A DNA stretch of 64,000 bases, from positions 1,178,001-1,242,000 of the forward strand of contig JAKTTT010000001.1 in assembly GCA_030581615.1 (NCBI GenBank). Direction: 5' to 3'. The notes beneath the pieces were generated by a model. That model was not told the DNA's origin, did not search any database, and worked only from the letters and a program-made list of their open reading frames with translations. This stretch comes from Alloascoidea africana (lineage: Eukaryota; Ascomycota; Alloascoideomycetes; Alloascoideales; Alloascoideaceae). The position numbers and the translations under genes were made by a program. Below are positions 1 to 10,420 of this stretch, one piece after another. The first letter of the stretch is position 1; the number at the start of each line of letters is the position of its first letter.

Positions 1-1726
1 CAAACTTCCGAGATGCCAGGGCATCATGTGCACTTCGGCAACTCTCAATTTTTTCAAACTTGACATAGATTTTACCAACGCCAGGAGGAAGTTTGGACAA
101 ATCAATTCTTCCCCGCTGTGTAGTGGAAGGAGGCCTTGGAATTTTGACACTTATAACTGTACCAAACTTTTGGCATTCTTCCTCCACGTCCTCCAAGATT
201 TCTTGGTACTCGATATCATCTAATAGCTCATCCGGTGTAACCATGTTTAGTAGTTGTAAAACTCTTGTCTCTTTATGCCTCAATGTCTCGTTTGCAATGT
301 TTACCATGCTGTTTAACTCTGACATGTTCATGGCAATGCTTTGTTTCACACCAGAACAAACCTTTCGAACGTTTAAAAGATTATCTGCAATCTCTAGCTT
401 ATCCAGCCCCTGGCAAGCGATATCTGTCAAAGACGAATCTGCCAACTCACAAAAAGCTATTCCCTTGGACTCATCGTTTTTTTCATCCTTAAGCAACTTG
501 AACGCCTTGAGCTCCCCAAACGAAGTTAGCAGATCACATACCTGTTCTTCATTAAGATATAGAGGAATGTTTGAAATAGACAATTTGTTTGGTGAATCTT
601 TCACCTCACTACTATACTTCTCTCCTGGGCGTCGGATGTCATCTTTGCTGCCTGGATCTAAAATAACGTACTCTTCTGGTCTCTTGATAGACAACTTTGT
701 GCCATCGTCCGCAAATGAATAATTGTCCATAGCGATGGCGATGGTAGCATACTGATAGTTGCTAAAACTGATGACAAGGACTTTTTTGTCTGGACTGAGA
801 TGAAAGTTAGTGATGATCGGTGATGTTGGAGGTTGTTGTTCTTGCTGTTGGCGTTGTGCTTGTTGTGGCTTGGGGTCTTCCTCAATATGAATGCTCTCTA
901 AAAATTGGTTAAAAAACGCAATAATCTCTGTTGCATTGTGTTTCTCAAAGTCCACACCGGAAACTAGAGCAAGCTTTGCAGCTCGTGAGTTTTTTAGCTG
1001 TAAATATGCCTGTGCGCTTGCCGAAGACTTGTAGCTATTCTGTCTTGGAGCAATGCCTTCAACAAGCCCTTCCAGTTGAGAGTAGTCAATAGGACGAGAG
1101 AAACCTGGAAGGGGGAACAACCCTGAAAGTTTGGCTCTCTCTGCAGAGACAAGCTCATATCCCTTTGGTTTGATATCCCATAACGTCATTCTTCTTTTAC
1201 GTTCATTTATAGGAATTACATCGGTAAGATCTGGGGTTTTCTCACGATGTCGGCGTGGTGGCGATCTATAGGAATTTCTGCCCCTATCTCGTTCTCGATC
1301 TCTTTGTCGATAGTGGTCTCTATCTCTATCTCTGTCTCTGTCTCTATCCCTATCTCTTTCTCTGTCTCTGTCTCTTCGGTCGTAATCCCTTCGTTCTCGG
1401 CCTTTGTCGCGACCCCTATCACGATCGCGTTCTCTCTCTCTTCTTCGGTCGTACTTCTCTCGATCATAGCTCCTATCGCTCCGATCTCTTCTATTTCTAG
1501 ACCTATCTCTGTAACTCCTATCTCTGTCCTTCTCCTCGTGTCTTCTCAATGAAGGGCTGTCGTTAGAGTCGCGCTGGAACCTTGGATCGCTTGAGCCTTG
1601 CGATGCAGGCAGAACTATACAACGGCAAACGGGACTGGTAAATATCAAGAACATCTAGTATTAATAAGTAGTATCCATACCTCCAGATTTTATTCCATTC
1701 AAAAAATCCACTGCTCGGTTATCCAT
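1..1726 (-). CDS. MUD2: U2AF large subunit (U2AF65/Mud2-like splicing factor), 3' end outside window
   Basis: Binds the polypyrimidine tract and branch region of introns and recruits U2 snRNP in the nucleus. Reading the minus strand gives an RD/RS-rich arm (about 1210-1540), a segment with TLWDIKPKGYELV like the U2AF65 linker before RRM1, an RRM beginning KLSISNIPLYLNEEQV, and a C-terminal UHM with TRVLQLLNMVTPDELLDD, then GVGKIYVKFEKIESC and the RXF-type motif SRKF, where the window ends. I place the start at the ATG at 1726, followed by a 66-nt intron (1680-1615, donor GTATGG) that joins MDNRAVDFLNGIKSG to VLPASQG. An in-frame ATG at 1654 inside that intron would avoid splicing but gives an unconvincing N-terminus. 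The family is certain. The first exon is an inference. S. cerevisiae Mud2 is much more diverged, so this copy looks ancestral. Confidence 0.88.
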
Positions 1727-2454
1727 TAGTCTTTGTGTGTGGTTGTACAAGTGTGATGGAAACTGTATTACGGGTTGAAAAATGGTGTCATCCAAATTTA
1801 CACCCAAGCGTAACTTTCAGACCTGAAATTAATGAAGAGTGGATGATGAGTTTCTTTAGTAGTCTTCCAGTCTGAATTTGTACTCTTTTTCCAAAACTTG
1901 CTGAAATATTGTTCTTTAGTACAAGTAAAAAAATCAGCTCTCGTTTAAAAGGGAGTTTTGAGATACACGCACTTGCTACTCTAGAATTCCACGTTTAACG
2001 GTATCTCAGCTGGAAAGTACTCACCCAGCCTTCTTAATTGAGTCGCTCAATATTCTCTCCACCGAGTTTTATAAAATCAAGCATTTCCAAAGGATGCAGT
2101 GCAATCTCAAAGCCCTTATCCCATTTTTTCGAAAAACTTGAATGGAATATTGAGCGGCTCATTATATTCAGAGCTGAATACAATCTCAAGCCCCTTTAGT
2201 GAGATTAGTTCAGCATTTCTTTTACCGAAAACCGTAAAACACCTGTAGACAGGTATATATACATAGAACTATTGAATAATGCGATTGGTAATCTATTCTA
2301 CCATAGAATAATCCGCCTGATAAAGGCCTACTCAATACACGTTACAAGTACCAAATTACACAACCCAGAGAAGATCCACCAACAAAACAAAGGTAGTGTC
2401 TTGATGAAAATGGTATTACAGCTAAAAAAAATTTCTAGTTCCATTGGTTTTGCC
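1727..2454. other. Intergenic, upstream of U2AF65 and downstream of the V-ATPase gene
   Basis: No convincing reading frame. It holds the promoter of the U2AF gene and the 3' flank of the V-ATPase a-subunit gene. It also contains an inverted repeat (2040-2055 with 2145-2160) and two near-copies of the phrase CAATCTCAAAGCCCTT (about 2102 and 2190). Confidence 0.6.
2040..2160. repeat. Near-perfect 16-bp inverted repeat with 89-nt spacer
   Basis: The left arm GAGTCGCTCAATATTC (2040-2055) is the reverse complement of the right arm GAATATTGAGCGGCTC (2145-2160) at 15 of 16 positions. The role is unknown. It could be a cruciform, a paired protein-binding site or an RNA hairpin. Confidence 0.6.
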
Positions 2455-5028
2455 TCACATTTGATTCATTTCCTCCAAACCAAAACGGTATGGATCATAA
2501 GTGTACCCTTCTCCTTCAAAATACTTTGACATCGCTTCTACCCAATGAAGTCTCAGAGAGTGTAACATTGCAGAAGTTCCTTCCATGATGACCAGAATTA
2601 CCACCGTTAAGACAAACCACATCCCAAAAAGAAAAACTGTGAAAACAATCCCCGTCCATCCTGTCATTCCAAAAGCCTTTTCAATTGTCATGGACCAGAG
2701 AACAGAAGAAAGCTGAGCATGCGCTAGAGATAAAGCCCATAATCTCAGATATGATGCTGTATGAGAAACGCAATTTAAGCAGAATTCAATGGTATGAATA
2801 ACCTGGTGAATCATGATATCCCCAAAGTTAAACTCCTCATGCTGCTGAATATCCTGAATCACCATATCATCGCCTGCATCTTCCTCCGTTTCTAAAATCA
2901 AATTTAGATTCTCTTCTTCGTGTAAATCTTGGTAGCCTTGTGCTACAGCAAAATTGTTTTTTCGTCGAAGGTATAGCGGCTTGAAGAGTAGTAACCAAGG
3001 AACACACACAAGGGCAATCAGGAGTAACAATTGTTGGACAAACTTTTGCCCGGTATACAACGGCTCTGAAATAGTTCCCGGAGACAGAAACATGCTGATG
3101 AGCATATTTAAAAGCCCCGGTGGTTGTTTGTCAATTGCAAACCAGTCCACGCTCCATTTGTAAATGATTGTTATCGAAAGATATCCAAAAATAGACATCA
3201 TGAAGCAAACAGAGGGTATAAAATTGCCAATGACATCTATTCTTGATTTGAAGAATCTGTAGTTGACAAGAGAAAAGAAAAGACTGTAGGACATGTGAAC
3301 GAATCCCATCAGAATAGAAAGCTTCATTTTGTATGAATTTGTAAACAGCAAATTGTTCTCAGTTCCGTGCCAAGCGGAATCCAAGCCGATAGCATAAACG
3401 CCCACCTGTTTTGCGAAAATTGTTTGGCCAGTTTCCCAAGATTCGGGCCATTTCCACCCTGATGGAAATAAAGTCATTGATTTTGAAAACAAATCATTGT
3501 ACAAAAACCCAGTATACATGGAAAAGACTCCCATAAGCAGAAGTATGTATCTTCCCGAATAAGCCATATCGAATATCTCATCGCGTTGGATTTTAGAAAT
3601 TGCGTTTTCTTTCAGCACTAAAGTTAAAGCTGCACAAAACAGTAGAAAGCCATGTCCCATATCACCAAACATTATCGCAAACATAAAAGGGAACGTTACG
3701 ATTGTTGCCAAACCGGGATTTACCTCTCTATACGTGCAAATGCCATAGGCATCACATATTGCTTGAAATGCTTCAGTGAACTTGTTGGTTCTATGAAATG
3801 TTGGTGGAGTTCTATTGGTCATGACTTCATTGACCACTGATGGGATCCGCCCTCCGGCTGCTTCAGTCACATCTCGCAGTACATTCTTCAAATGTTGTAT
3901 GTCAAAAGTTGGAACCCATCCTTCTGCGATAAGGCTTCTTCGCGATTGATCATAGCTGAACAGGTTCAACGTTGTGTATATCGATTTTTCCCGATTTATC
4001 AGATTATTCCACAGGAATATAGTTTCTGAAACAAGGTACAGCTCACCAGTTAATGTGGAATTCGTAGCTTCTATTACCGAACTTATCTGGTCGATGCTTG
4101 CATTTAGAAAGTCTATAGCCGAGTTGTCCGTTACCGAAGACGCAATGTCATCAAATACTGTTCCGCCAAGTGATTCAACAAGCCGGGAAACTTTTGATTT
4201 CATAAACAAACCATTCACGAAGATGAACAAGATATTGTACTCATCTTCTCCGGGCTCAACGTGAATGTAGACATTGTTGTGAGTAGCTCTATGAAGAATA
4301 AGCAGCAGATCCGAAGTTTTTGATGTCGCTACTGTTGCAGCCATAAACGTCTGCGATATTCCAAGTATATCTGAGGTCTCTGCTATCTCAAGCATATCCG
4401 AGGGATCTGAATGGTGGTGTGATACGCTACCTTCTTCCATCGCGCTCTGAAGCAGAGGCTCGTCTGCATCTATTGAGTTTCGAGCTTCATGGATCACGTT
4501 TCTGGAGTTGCTCACGAAGCGAATTGCAGTTGTTAGCACTTTTCTTTTCTGAAGTAAAGAGCTCCGCCGTTCCAGAAAAGTGTCATTGGATTGATCAAGT
4601 TCTTGTAACCGACTCTCAAGCCCTTGAACTCGTTCTACAAGTTCATCTATCTCGCTTGAGCGAGGTATAAAGGTTTCAAAATTATCCGGTGTACGCGTGC
4701 TGATTCCAAGCTGATATTTCCTAATCAGACCCTCCAAAAACACTTTGCCACCGTTAATCTCAAGTTCTTGCAACCCAGGCGCTAATATTCCATACCTAAT
4801 ATTCTGGTGGTGTCGTTCAGCCTGCGTATTTCACGAACAAAACTCCGCTGGAACGCATTGAGATTTGAATTGAGCTGAAAGAATCAATAATTGTCAATAT
4901 CTGCATTCAATGTGCTAATCCAAAATTCGAATACCCACATCTCGAAAATGAACAACTCCCAAATGTCCTAGTGCCGATACTGCATCTCTCGCAATCTCAG
5001 AGTCAATGTATATTTGCACCAATGACAT
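2455..5028 (-). CDS. VPH1: V-type H+-ATPase V0 subunit a (Vph1/Stv1-like), with an apparent frame break
   Basis: Membrane subunit that carries protons to and from the c-ring and links V0 to the peripheral stalks in vacuole or Golgi. Exon 1 (5028-4939) starts MSLVQIYIDSEIARD and ends VVHFRD. A 64-nt intron follows (4938-4875, weak donor GTGGGT, acceptor TTTCAG), then LNSNLNAFQRSFVREIRRL. The large remainder (from about 4790) has the cytosolic N-domain and the membrane domain with the essential arginine in YLRLWALSLAHAQ and the C-terminal glutamate region VIMEGTSAMLHSLRLHW. Between about 4805 and 4790 the exon-2 frame runs into TAG while the homologous frame continues one position off (RYGILAPGLQ), so one base appears missing near 4800. 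No plausible intron repairs this. The only donor/acceptor pair that would do so is 29 nt apart. It is either a sequence error or a real lesion. Everything downstream is intact. Confidence 0.9.
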
Positions 5029-5421
5029 TTCCGCAGAGCCTATTCGGGTGTTGTTAGCATGACACGGGACCAATCTGATCCATTTCACATGGCAGTATGG
5101 CAGCCCGCAGCAGTGTCGCCATAAAGTCCTACATACGGAAAATGGCTTCCTTCTCTGTCATGGCGGTTGTGGGGCAGCCGGGAAGAAGACACCTGGATGT
5201 AACTCAGTATTCAGACAGTTGAGCCCAGACTGGGGGTAGAGAACCGTGGTTACCCGGTGTAGGAGGTAAGGATGTGGGCGATGCTCTTCCAGTTTGGCTT
5301 GTTCAATGGATCATGAAGAGCATTTGGACCCAGCCCAGGAGAACTACTACATTGTTGCCGACAAAATCGTTATTTGCTAAGAGGTATTTTCGAATAGTTC
5401 TGTTATTTCGAACTGGTGGAG
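5029..5421. promoter_or_regulatory. Divergent promoter of V-ATPase subunit a and STB6-like gene
   Basis: 393 bp between two divergent start codons. It contains a Reb1-type core. No TATA box stands out. Confidence 0.6.
5250..5257 (+). promoter_or_regulatory. Reb1-type site TTACCCGG
   Basis: Exact TTACCCGG, the core bound by Reb1 general regulatory factors in budding yeasts. It sits in the middle of a divergent promoter, the usual place for a nucleosome-excluding factor. The binding protein is inferred. Confidence 0.5.
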
Positions 5422-8103
5422 ATGTTTCCTATGGGGTTCTCGGACCCTCATCGAGTGGCATCAAGATCTTCTAGCCTGAAACGACAGCCTCCAGAAAAAA
5501 AGGAAGAAACTGTTAGCTACTTGTTTTACGACTTTAAGGCTTTCGAATATTTGCAAGCAGAGCGTTGTTGTAGTGTGTGCCCAGAAGACTTGGAGATTCA
5601 AGGGTTTGAAATATATATTGTTGAGCAATGGGTTTGCGAGCGACGAATCTCCAAGGTGATCACCAACTACACTGGAAATTCCTCTCATCGGCTTCGCACA
5701 AAAGTGCTGAAAGTACCAAAAGAAAGATCAAAATGGTCCCATAATCTCAACATGTACTTTACGGAGCTGCTAAAGTCTCACGCTCGGCCGAAGGAAACAG
5801 AAGACGGTATACTGTTTGTTACAAATCTGTCAAGTTTCCCTTCCAACTTGAGTCTGGTTCCTGTTGGCTGTGGGGATGTCAGCAAAGTCTGGGAGCTTTT
5901 TGTGGTTAATGTTAATCTGAAAAGAATGGACTGTGGTGGGAGATCTGCGCTTCTGTTATCGGATCCCTCTGCAGCCTGCGAAGACAAGTTCCAGCAGCTT
6001 TTCCGGGTTAACAGCAAAGTCCCAATAAAGTACGCCGTTCAGGAATTGGTCTTTCTCGTCCAAATCTGTTTATTCTACTTTAATTTGATTCCTCCTTCAT
6101 TTGTGGACGGTACGCTATGTAATAAAACTCTGGAAGCGATAAAACTCTGGTGGACAGAAATTGGTTCTAAATATCTGCAGCTGCCAGGAAAGCCAGTGAA
6201 TGGCGGAATATTCAACCCGACAGCAGTTGCTGGTACAATCGGGATAGTTCTGAGTGCTCGCTTGAGACTGAGTACGGCTGGTTCGTATGCCCCGAAAGAT
6301 CCCTTTGAAGTTGACCAGTTTATGCTAGGGATCGGCCAGTTTCAGCGCCAATTTCGTTTGAAGCAAACAATGAAATTGGACCATGATACTATTGAAAAGC
6401 TGTTTCAGCAATCCAAAAGGAGCGGACCGCAAGCAGATATACTTAAGTTTACAAAAGCTGTAAAATCTACAGTGCAGGACCTTTCCTGGAAACCGGCTCA
6501 GTCGTTTGCAAAGGACACAGAAACCGGAGATATAGAGCAAATTGTGAAGCACATACAAGGCAGAACCATGACATATTTGTGGAATGGCAAAGGAGAAATG
6601 CCTCGTAGTGGGTTTAGCATCACAAAAGCTCTACATACGGTTGCCAATTCAGCAGAACGGCAATTTATTTCCAACGTTGGTTCCGGTGCCGGTGCACTTG
6701 CCTATAAAGCGATGGTGCGGTCGGTTGCGACCCAGCGCTTGAAATCGGACGAAGTAGGGAAGCATAGCACAGTAAAGATCAAAGGACTACATGGAAGAAA
6801 ATCGAGCAGCACCACAAACTTAGATTATTCAAGCCATGGAGGGTTGAAGCATTCAGCCACCCATCATACCAGTGAATCCACAGTACCTTCTCCTCTATCT
6901 AAAATGACCTCCGAGGTCGAGATTGCCTCGCCAATGAAACCTCAAAAAGAATCACAAAATAATGAAGTTAAAGCACTCTTGACTAAAGATCCTAATGATA
7001 CCACCAATCGATCCCATCGTGAGAGACGAAGAGAACGGGCTGTTCGAAAGCTCTATCCAGGAAGTCGAAGGAGTCGCAAACCTCACAGTGTTTCTTCCTC
7101 TATTGGAGGTGGAGCAACTTCGGAAAGCGATTTTGGAGAGACTTCTGATGTAGATTTTCACAATGTTGGCCCCTCCAAAGGATTAAAGAGGTATTATGCC
7201 AAGCCCTTACCACAGGACGCTGAGCAAGATCAAAATTGTGCCTGGAAAAAACAATTCACTCATGATCTGCTAAGACGATCTTCCGATCCTTACCTATCTC
7301 GATACGCATGTGATCATCCTACAAAACAAGAGCAATTGAATCTTCGGCGAAAGGCGAGCTTCTCACTTGTCGAGGAGTCTATTCTTGATCACCGGGAGAT
7401 TTCGGACTACGTTTGTCCTGCAATAGTTTCAAACAAAATTCATAATATCAAACTGGCGGTGCAGGATTATGAGGACCAGTCAAAAGAGTTCAACAATGTC
7501 TTTGATGGCTATAGCAGGCTGATAGATGAAGCTACATTGGAGTCTGCGAGGTTGCTTAAAGAGTACAGCAAGTTGGATGAAGCCAGAAAGAATAAAAAAA
7601 AAGAAACTCGGATGGTTGAGGCGCTTCGAAAGGATGTCGGTGCAGCTGGATCCCGACTTCAATACGAAATTAGAAGTCTCACGACAAGAGTTCGTGATGT
7701 TGAAGACTGCGTAGCCCAGTTTTGCAAAAAAGTGGAAAGTCTCGAGTCTTCTATTCAAAATTATTATGACAGTCAAGACAAGTCCCAGGATTCACGAATG
7801 GAGCAGTTAGATATGGTTGTTGATGTCACTATGCAACGCCAGAAAAAGCTGCTTGACTCTTTTCAAGGTAAAAAGATTGACGATAGGAACGAAAGTCCAC
7901 AACCTGTATCTCAAGTTACTACACAGAGCGAATCGAGCAGCGGTAATAATGAAGCATCTTCCACGGGACATAATAAACCAGTAACTAATGCAATTTCTCA
8001 AGCAAATTCATCTTTCCAAGGTTGGTATAATTATCTCATAACAGGGCTGAATAGTTTCAGGGGTATTCCGCAGAGCGAGATTGTTGATGATAAGATATCA
8101 TAA
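5422..8103 (+). CDS. STB6: STB6/STB2-like protein (Sin3-binding family)
   Basis: 893 residues. The N-terminal third (about residues 30-210) has the pattern of the fungal STB6/STB2 N-terminal domain: VSYLFYDFKAFEYL, GFEIYIVEQWVCERR, ITNYTGN, VPKERSKWS and YFTELLK. S. cerevisiae Stb2 and Stb6 were found through binding to the co-repressor Sin3. Their biochemical role is poorly known. The middle is basic and serine-rich (RRRERAVRKLYPGSRRSRK near residue 540), and a coiled-coil-like segment follows around residues 680-800. The start is the ATG at 5422 (MFPMGFSD). The codon two places upstream is GTG, not ATG. Family assignment rests on remembered patterns, so moderate. It could be called a conserved fungal protein of unknown function. 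Confidence 0.68.
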   Translation: MFPMGFSDPHRVASRSSSLKRQPPEKKEETVSYLFYDFKAFEYLQAERCCSVCPEDLEIQGFEIYIVEQWVCERRISKVITNYTGNSSHRLRTKVLKVPKERSKWSHNLNMYFTELLKSHARPKETEDGILFVTNLSSFPSNLSLVPVGCGDVSKVWELFVVNVNLKRMDCGGRSALLLSDPSAACEDKFQQLFRVNSKVPIKYAVQELVFLVQICLFYFNLIPPSFVDGTLCNKTLEAIKLWWTEIGSKYLQLPGKPVNGGIFNPTAVAGTIGIVLSARLRLSTAGSYAPKDPFEVDQFMLGIGQFQRQFRLKQTMKLDHDTIEKLFQQSKRSGPQADILKFTKAVKSTVQDLSWKPAQSFAKDTETGDIEQIVKHIQGRTMTYLWNGKGEMPRSGFSITKALHTVANSAERQFISNVGSGAGALAYKAMVRSVATQRLKSDEVGKHSTVKIKGLHGRKSSSTTNLDYSSHGGLKHSATHHTSESTVPSPLSKMTSEVEIASPMKPQKESQNNEVKALLTKDPNDTTNRSHRERRRERAVRKLYPGSRRSRKPHSVSSSIGGGATSESDFGETSDVDFHNVGPSKGLKRYYAKPLPQDAEQDQNCAWKKQFTHDLLRRSSDPYLSRYACDHPTKQEQLNLRRKASFSLVEESILDHREISDYVCPAIVSNKIHNIKLAVQDYEDQSKEFNNVFDGYSRLIDEATLESARLLKEYSKLDEARKNKKKETRMVEALRKDVGAAGSRLQYEIRSLTTRVRDVEDCVAQFCKKVESLESSIQNYYDSQDKSQDSRMEQLDMVVDVTMQRQKKLLDSFQGKKIDDRNESPQPVSQVTTQSESSSGNNEASSTGHNKPVTNAISQANSSFQGWYNYLITGLNSFRGIPQSEIVDDKIS

Positions 8104-8516
8104 CCATTTTTTAATGTAATGTTTAGTATTTCATTGATTTCTGCATGATTTAGAGACCACTTAATAGAAATTCAAGAGTTATGAAATGCACGGCACTCTG
8201 ATCAAGACGTAATATAGATACCCACGCTCGGACTTGTTCTCAGCAGGTAAAAAGACTTGCACTTGATCGCGATCCACTATCGCGCGGAGTTCCCGACCTT
8301 GTGTGTTACCCGCCCACACATACATCCGTCCCTCCGGGCCGTGGTTAGCCTTTATGCGGAAGAAAATTCTGTAAATTCTGTGTCATTCATTCATAGCATT
8401 GCCAACTCAGGACGCCGGATTTACTGGGAACGTGAAAATTCCTCCACTATTTATCCTTCTTAATTCTCTCTCTCTACATTTTCTTTTGTCTTCCACAAAG
8501 AATAGCGCTTGGGAAA
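8104..8516. promoter_or_regulatory. Intergenic: STB6-like 3' end and DGK1 promoter
   Basis: 413 bp between tandem genes. It includes a Reb1-type core TTACCCGC at 8306-8313, followed closely by CACACATACATCC, a weak Rap1-like stretch. Pyrimidine-rich CT tracts (about 8464-8495) lie just before the DGK1 start codon. Confidence 0.5.
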
Positions 8517-9530
8517 ATGAGTTCTTTACTGTTTACGGATAACTCTCAGTCTTTCAGAGGTAAAACGTCTGACCCTGCCAATCAGTCCTCAGAATATGAA
8601 CGGAAATCTCTGAAAGATTTTTCCGAGTTGAGCACCACAGTAACTTCTTCTCAGATCTATGAAGACTCAAGCTCAGCCTCGTCGTCTTTGTCGCTGTCTT
8701 TGAGCACGGAGCAGAAGGAGGAAAAGGATGGATCAAGTGCGTCTTCAATAAATGATGACGAAGGCGTTTCTAGCAAAGTTGAGTCTTGCGCCTCGCCGGT
8801 GTCCTCTATCAAGAGTTTTTCAGAGCTGACTCTAGACTCACATCGTCGGTTTGGGAAATTTATACACAAACATGAAGTTCCCCGGAAGCTGTTACACGTA
8901 TCTATTGGGTTCTTAACATTATGGTTGTATACGCAAGGAGTGGTTCTTGCTCAAGTAACGCCTATATTGATGGTTCTCTTTGTTGGAATCAGCTCTACGG
9001 ATTATATCCGATTCAATCACCCCCAGGTTAATACGCTCTACTGCAAATATTTCGGATTTCTTATGAGAGAGAAGGAAATCATGCGATATAATGGTGTTAT
9101 TTGGTACTTGCTAGGACTCGTCATCGTCTTCCTCTTGTATCCCAAAGACATTTCCCTGATGGCTGTTTTCCTATTATCATGGTCTGACACTGCCGCGTCG
9201 ACATTTGGGAGAGCTTATGGACATCTCACGCCCAAGATTTCGGGATCAAAGTCTCTGGCTGGCTCGGCTGCTGCATTTATGACCGGAGTCCTCTCTTCGG
9301 CGCTTCTCTACCTTTACTTGGTTCCTCAGTATCAGCATCTCAACACAACCGGTGATATTCTGTTTTCACCAGAAACGTCTATTCTTTCAGTCCCTGCATT
9401 AATGTTGCTATCGGGACTCGTTGGCGCAGTATCGGAGGGGATTGATATTTGTGGAGTTGATGACAACTTTACCATCCCTGTGTTTAGTTCTACATTTCTT
9501 TATGTCCTTTTAAAGGCATGTCAACGATAG
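8517..9530 (+). CDS. DGK1: CTP-dependent diacylglycerol kinase
   Basis: 337 residues. Makes phosphatidate from diacylglycerol with CTP at the ER and nuclear membrane, opposing the phosphatidate phosphatase Pah1. A serine- and acid-rich cytosolic N-terminus of about 115 residues, a likely phosphoregulatory region, precedes a multi-pass CTP-transferase domain. Visible family residues are the Arg-Lys pair in VPRKLLHVSIGF and the Asp and Gly in SWSDTAASTFGRAYG, followed by KISGSKSLAGSAAAF. These correspond to residues needed for activity in S. cerevisiae Dgk1. The start ATG at 8517 follows a pyrimidine-rich leader. With LOA1 and TAZ1, it makes three lipid-phosphate genes within 9 kb, although DGK1 is separated from the pair by other genes. 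The dolichol kinase Sec59 is a relative but is much longer. Confidence 0.92.
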   Translation: MSSLLFTDNSQSFRGKTSDPANQSSEYERKSLKDFSELSTTVTSSQIYEDSSSASSSLSLSLSTEQKEEKDGSSASSINDDEGVSSKVESCASPVSSIKSFSELTLDSHRRFGKFIHKHEVPRKLLHVSIGFLTLWLYTQGVVLAQVTPILMVLFVGISSTDYIRFNHPQVNTLYCKYFGFLMREKEIMRYNGVIWYLLGLVIVFLLYPKDISLMAVFLLSWSDTAASTFGRAYGHLTPKISGSKSLAGSAAAFMTGVLSSALLYLYLVPQYQHLNTTGDILFSPETSILSVPALMLLSGLVGAVSEGIDICGVDDNFTIPVFSSTFLYVLLKACQR

Positions 9531-10420
9531 TTTTATTTGGTATGGTTTTTTAAAAAGTTCGGTTTAACATCATGGATGAGATGTTTGGATAATGAGAGTC
9601 AATGGGCAGTTGAAGTATGTACAATATAGACAAATAAATCAAATAGCTTTGGAGTTTAATAACCAATGGGATACAGCATTAATCGCTTCTCTGTAGTTGT
9701 AGTGGATCTGTCATGATCTTTAAAATGTCACGCGAGATGCCTTCGAATTGATCAGCATTTATTGGCCAACTAGTAAAGTTTGCCTTCTCCGATTCTCTCC
9801 ACGATACAGTGTTGATGTACTGTCAAAATATGGTTTGGCAGTAGTCTATTTCTGCTAATTGGAAGGTGTCTTCCTCATCTCGCTAGCCCTAGTCTACGTT
9901 CTTAAAATTAGACAATTTGTTCTGTGCCAATCTCCTTTGTATTGGTATTTGTAAAGGGGAAGTACATCGATGGAATAGTTTCTAATGCTTCATGTCTCAA
10001 GCATCCAGCGTTTTAGCATGTGATAGTTTAGGCATGTCATGTTTGATGGAGCTAGAGGGGCAAGCGCAGGAATGAGAATATAGCATCAACCATCGCCCTA
10101 GACGCTCTCAGCGGAATCGAGGATATCGGAATATCAAGGTTAATCCTCCAAATATTATGTAAACCATTATAATGCTGGACCCGAACGTGTGAATCTGAAT
10201 CTGTTTTTTCATTGTGGTGTTCCATTCTTGAATTACCCGGCCTGATGTTATTTGCGTGATCTCCCTTCCGTTCTAGGTAAAACGTAAATAAACAACGTTT
10301 GAAGCCTGCTGCTCTCTTACATCTCAACTTTCCTCTAGTCTTTTAGGCTTCTCATTCTTAATTATTCAAAAAAAAGATATCCAATACAGTAATCTGGCTA
10401 GAAGATAACAGTCGCTTGTT
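9531..10420. other. Intergenic, 890 bp
   Basis: DGK1 3' flank and promoter of the next gene. A 91-codon minus-strand frame at 10052-10327 has no recognisable family and probably is not a gene. Nothing else stands out. Confidence 0.5.

Noticed and set aside
1247-1552. Plus-strand frame rich in Ser, Ile and Val
   Set aside because: Antisense reading of the Arg-Asp repeat arm of U2AF65.
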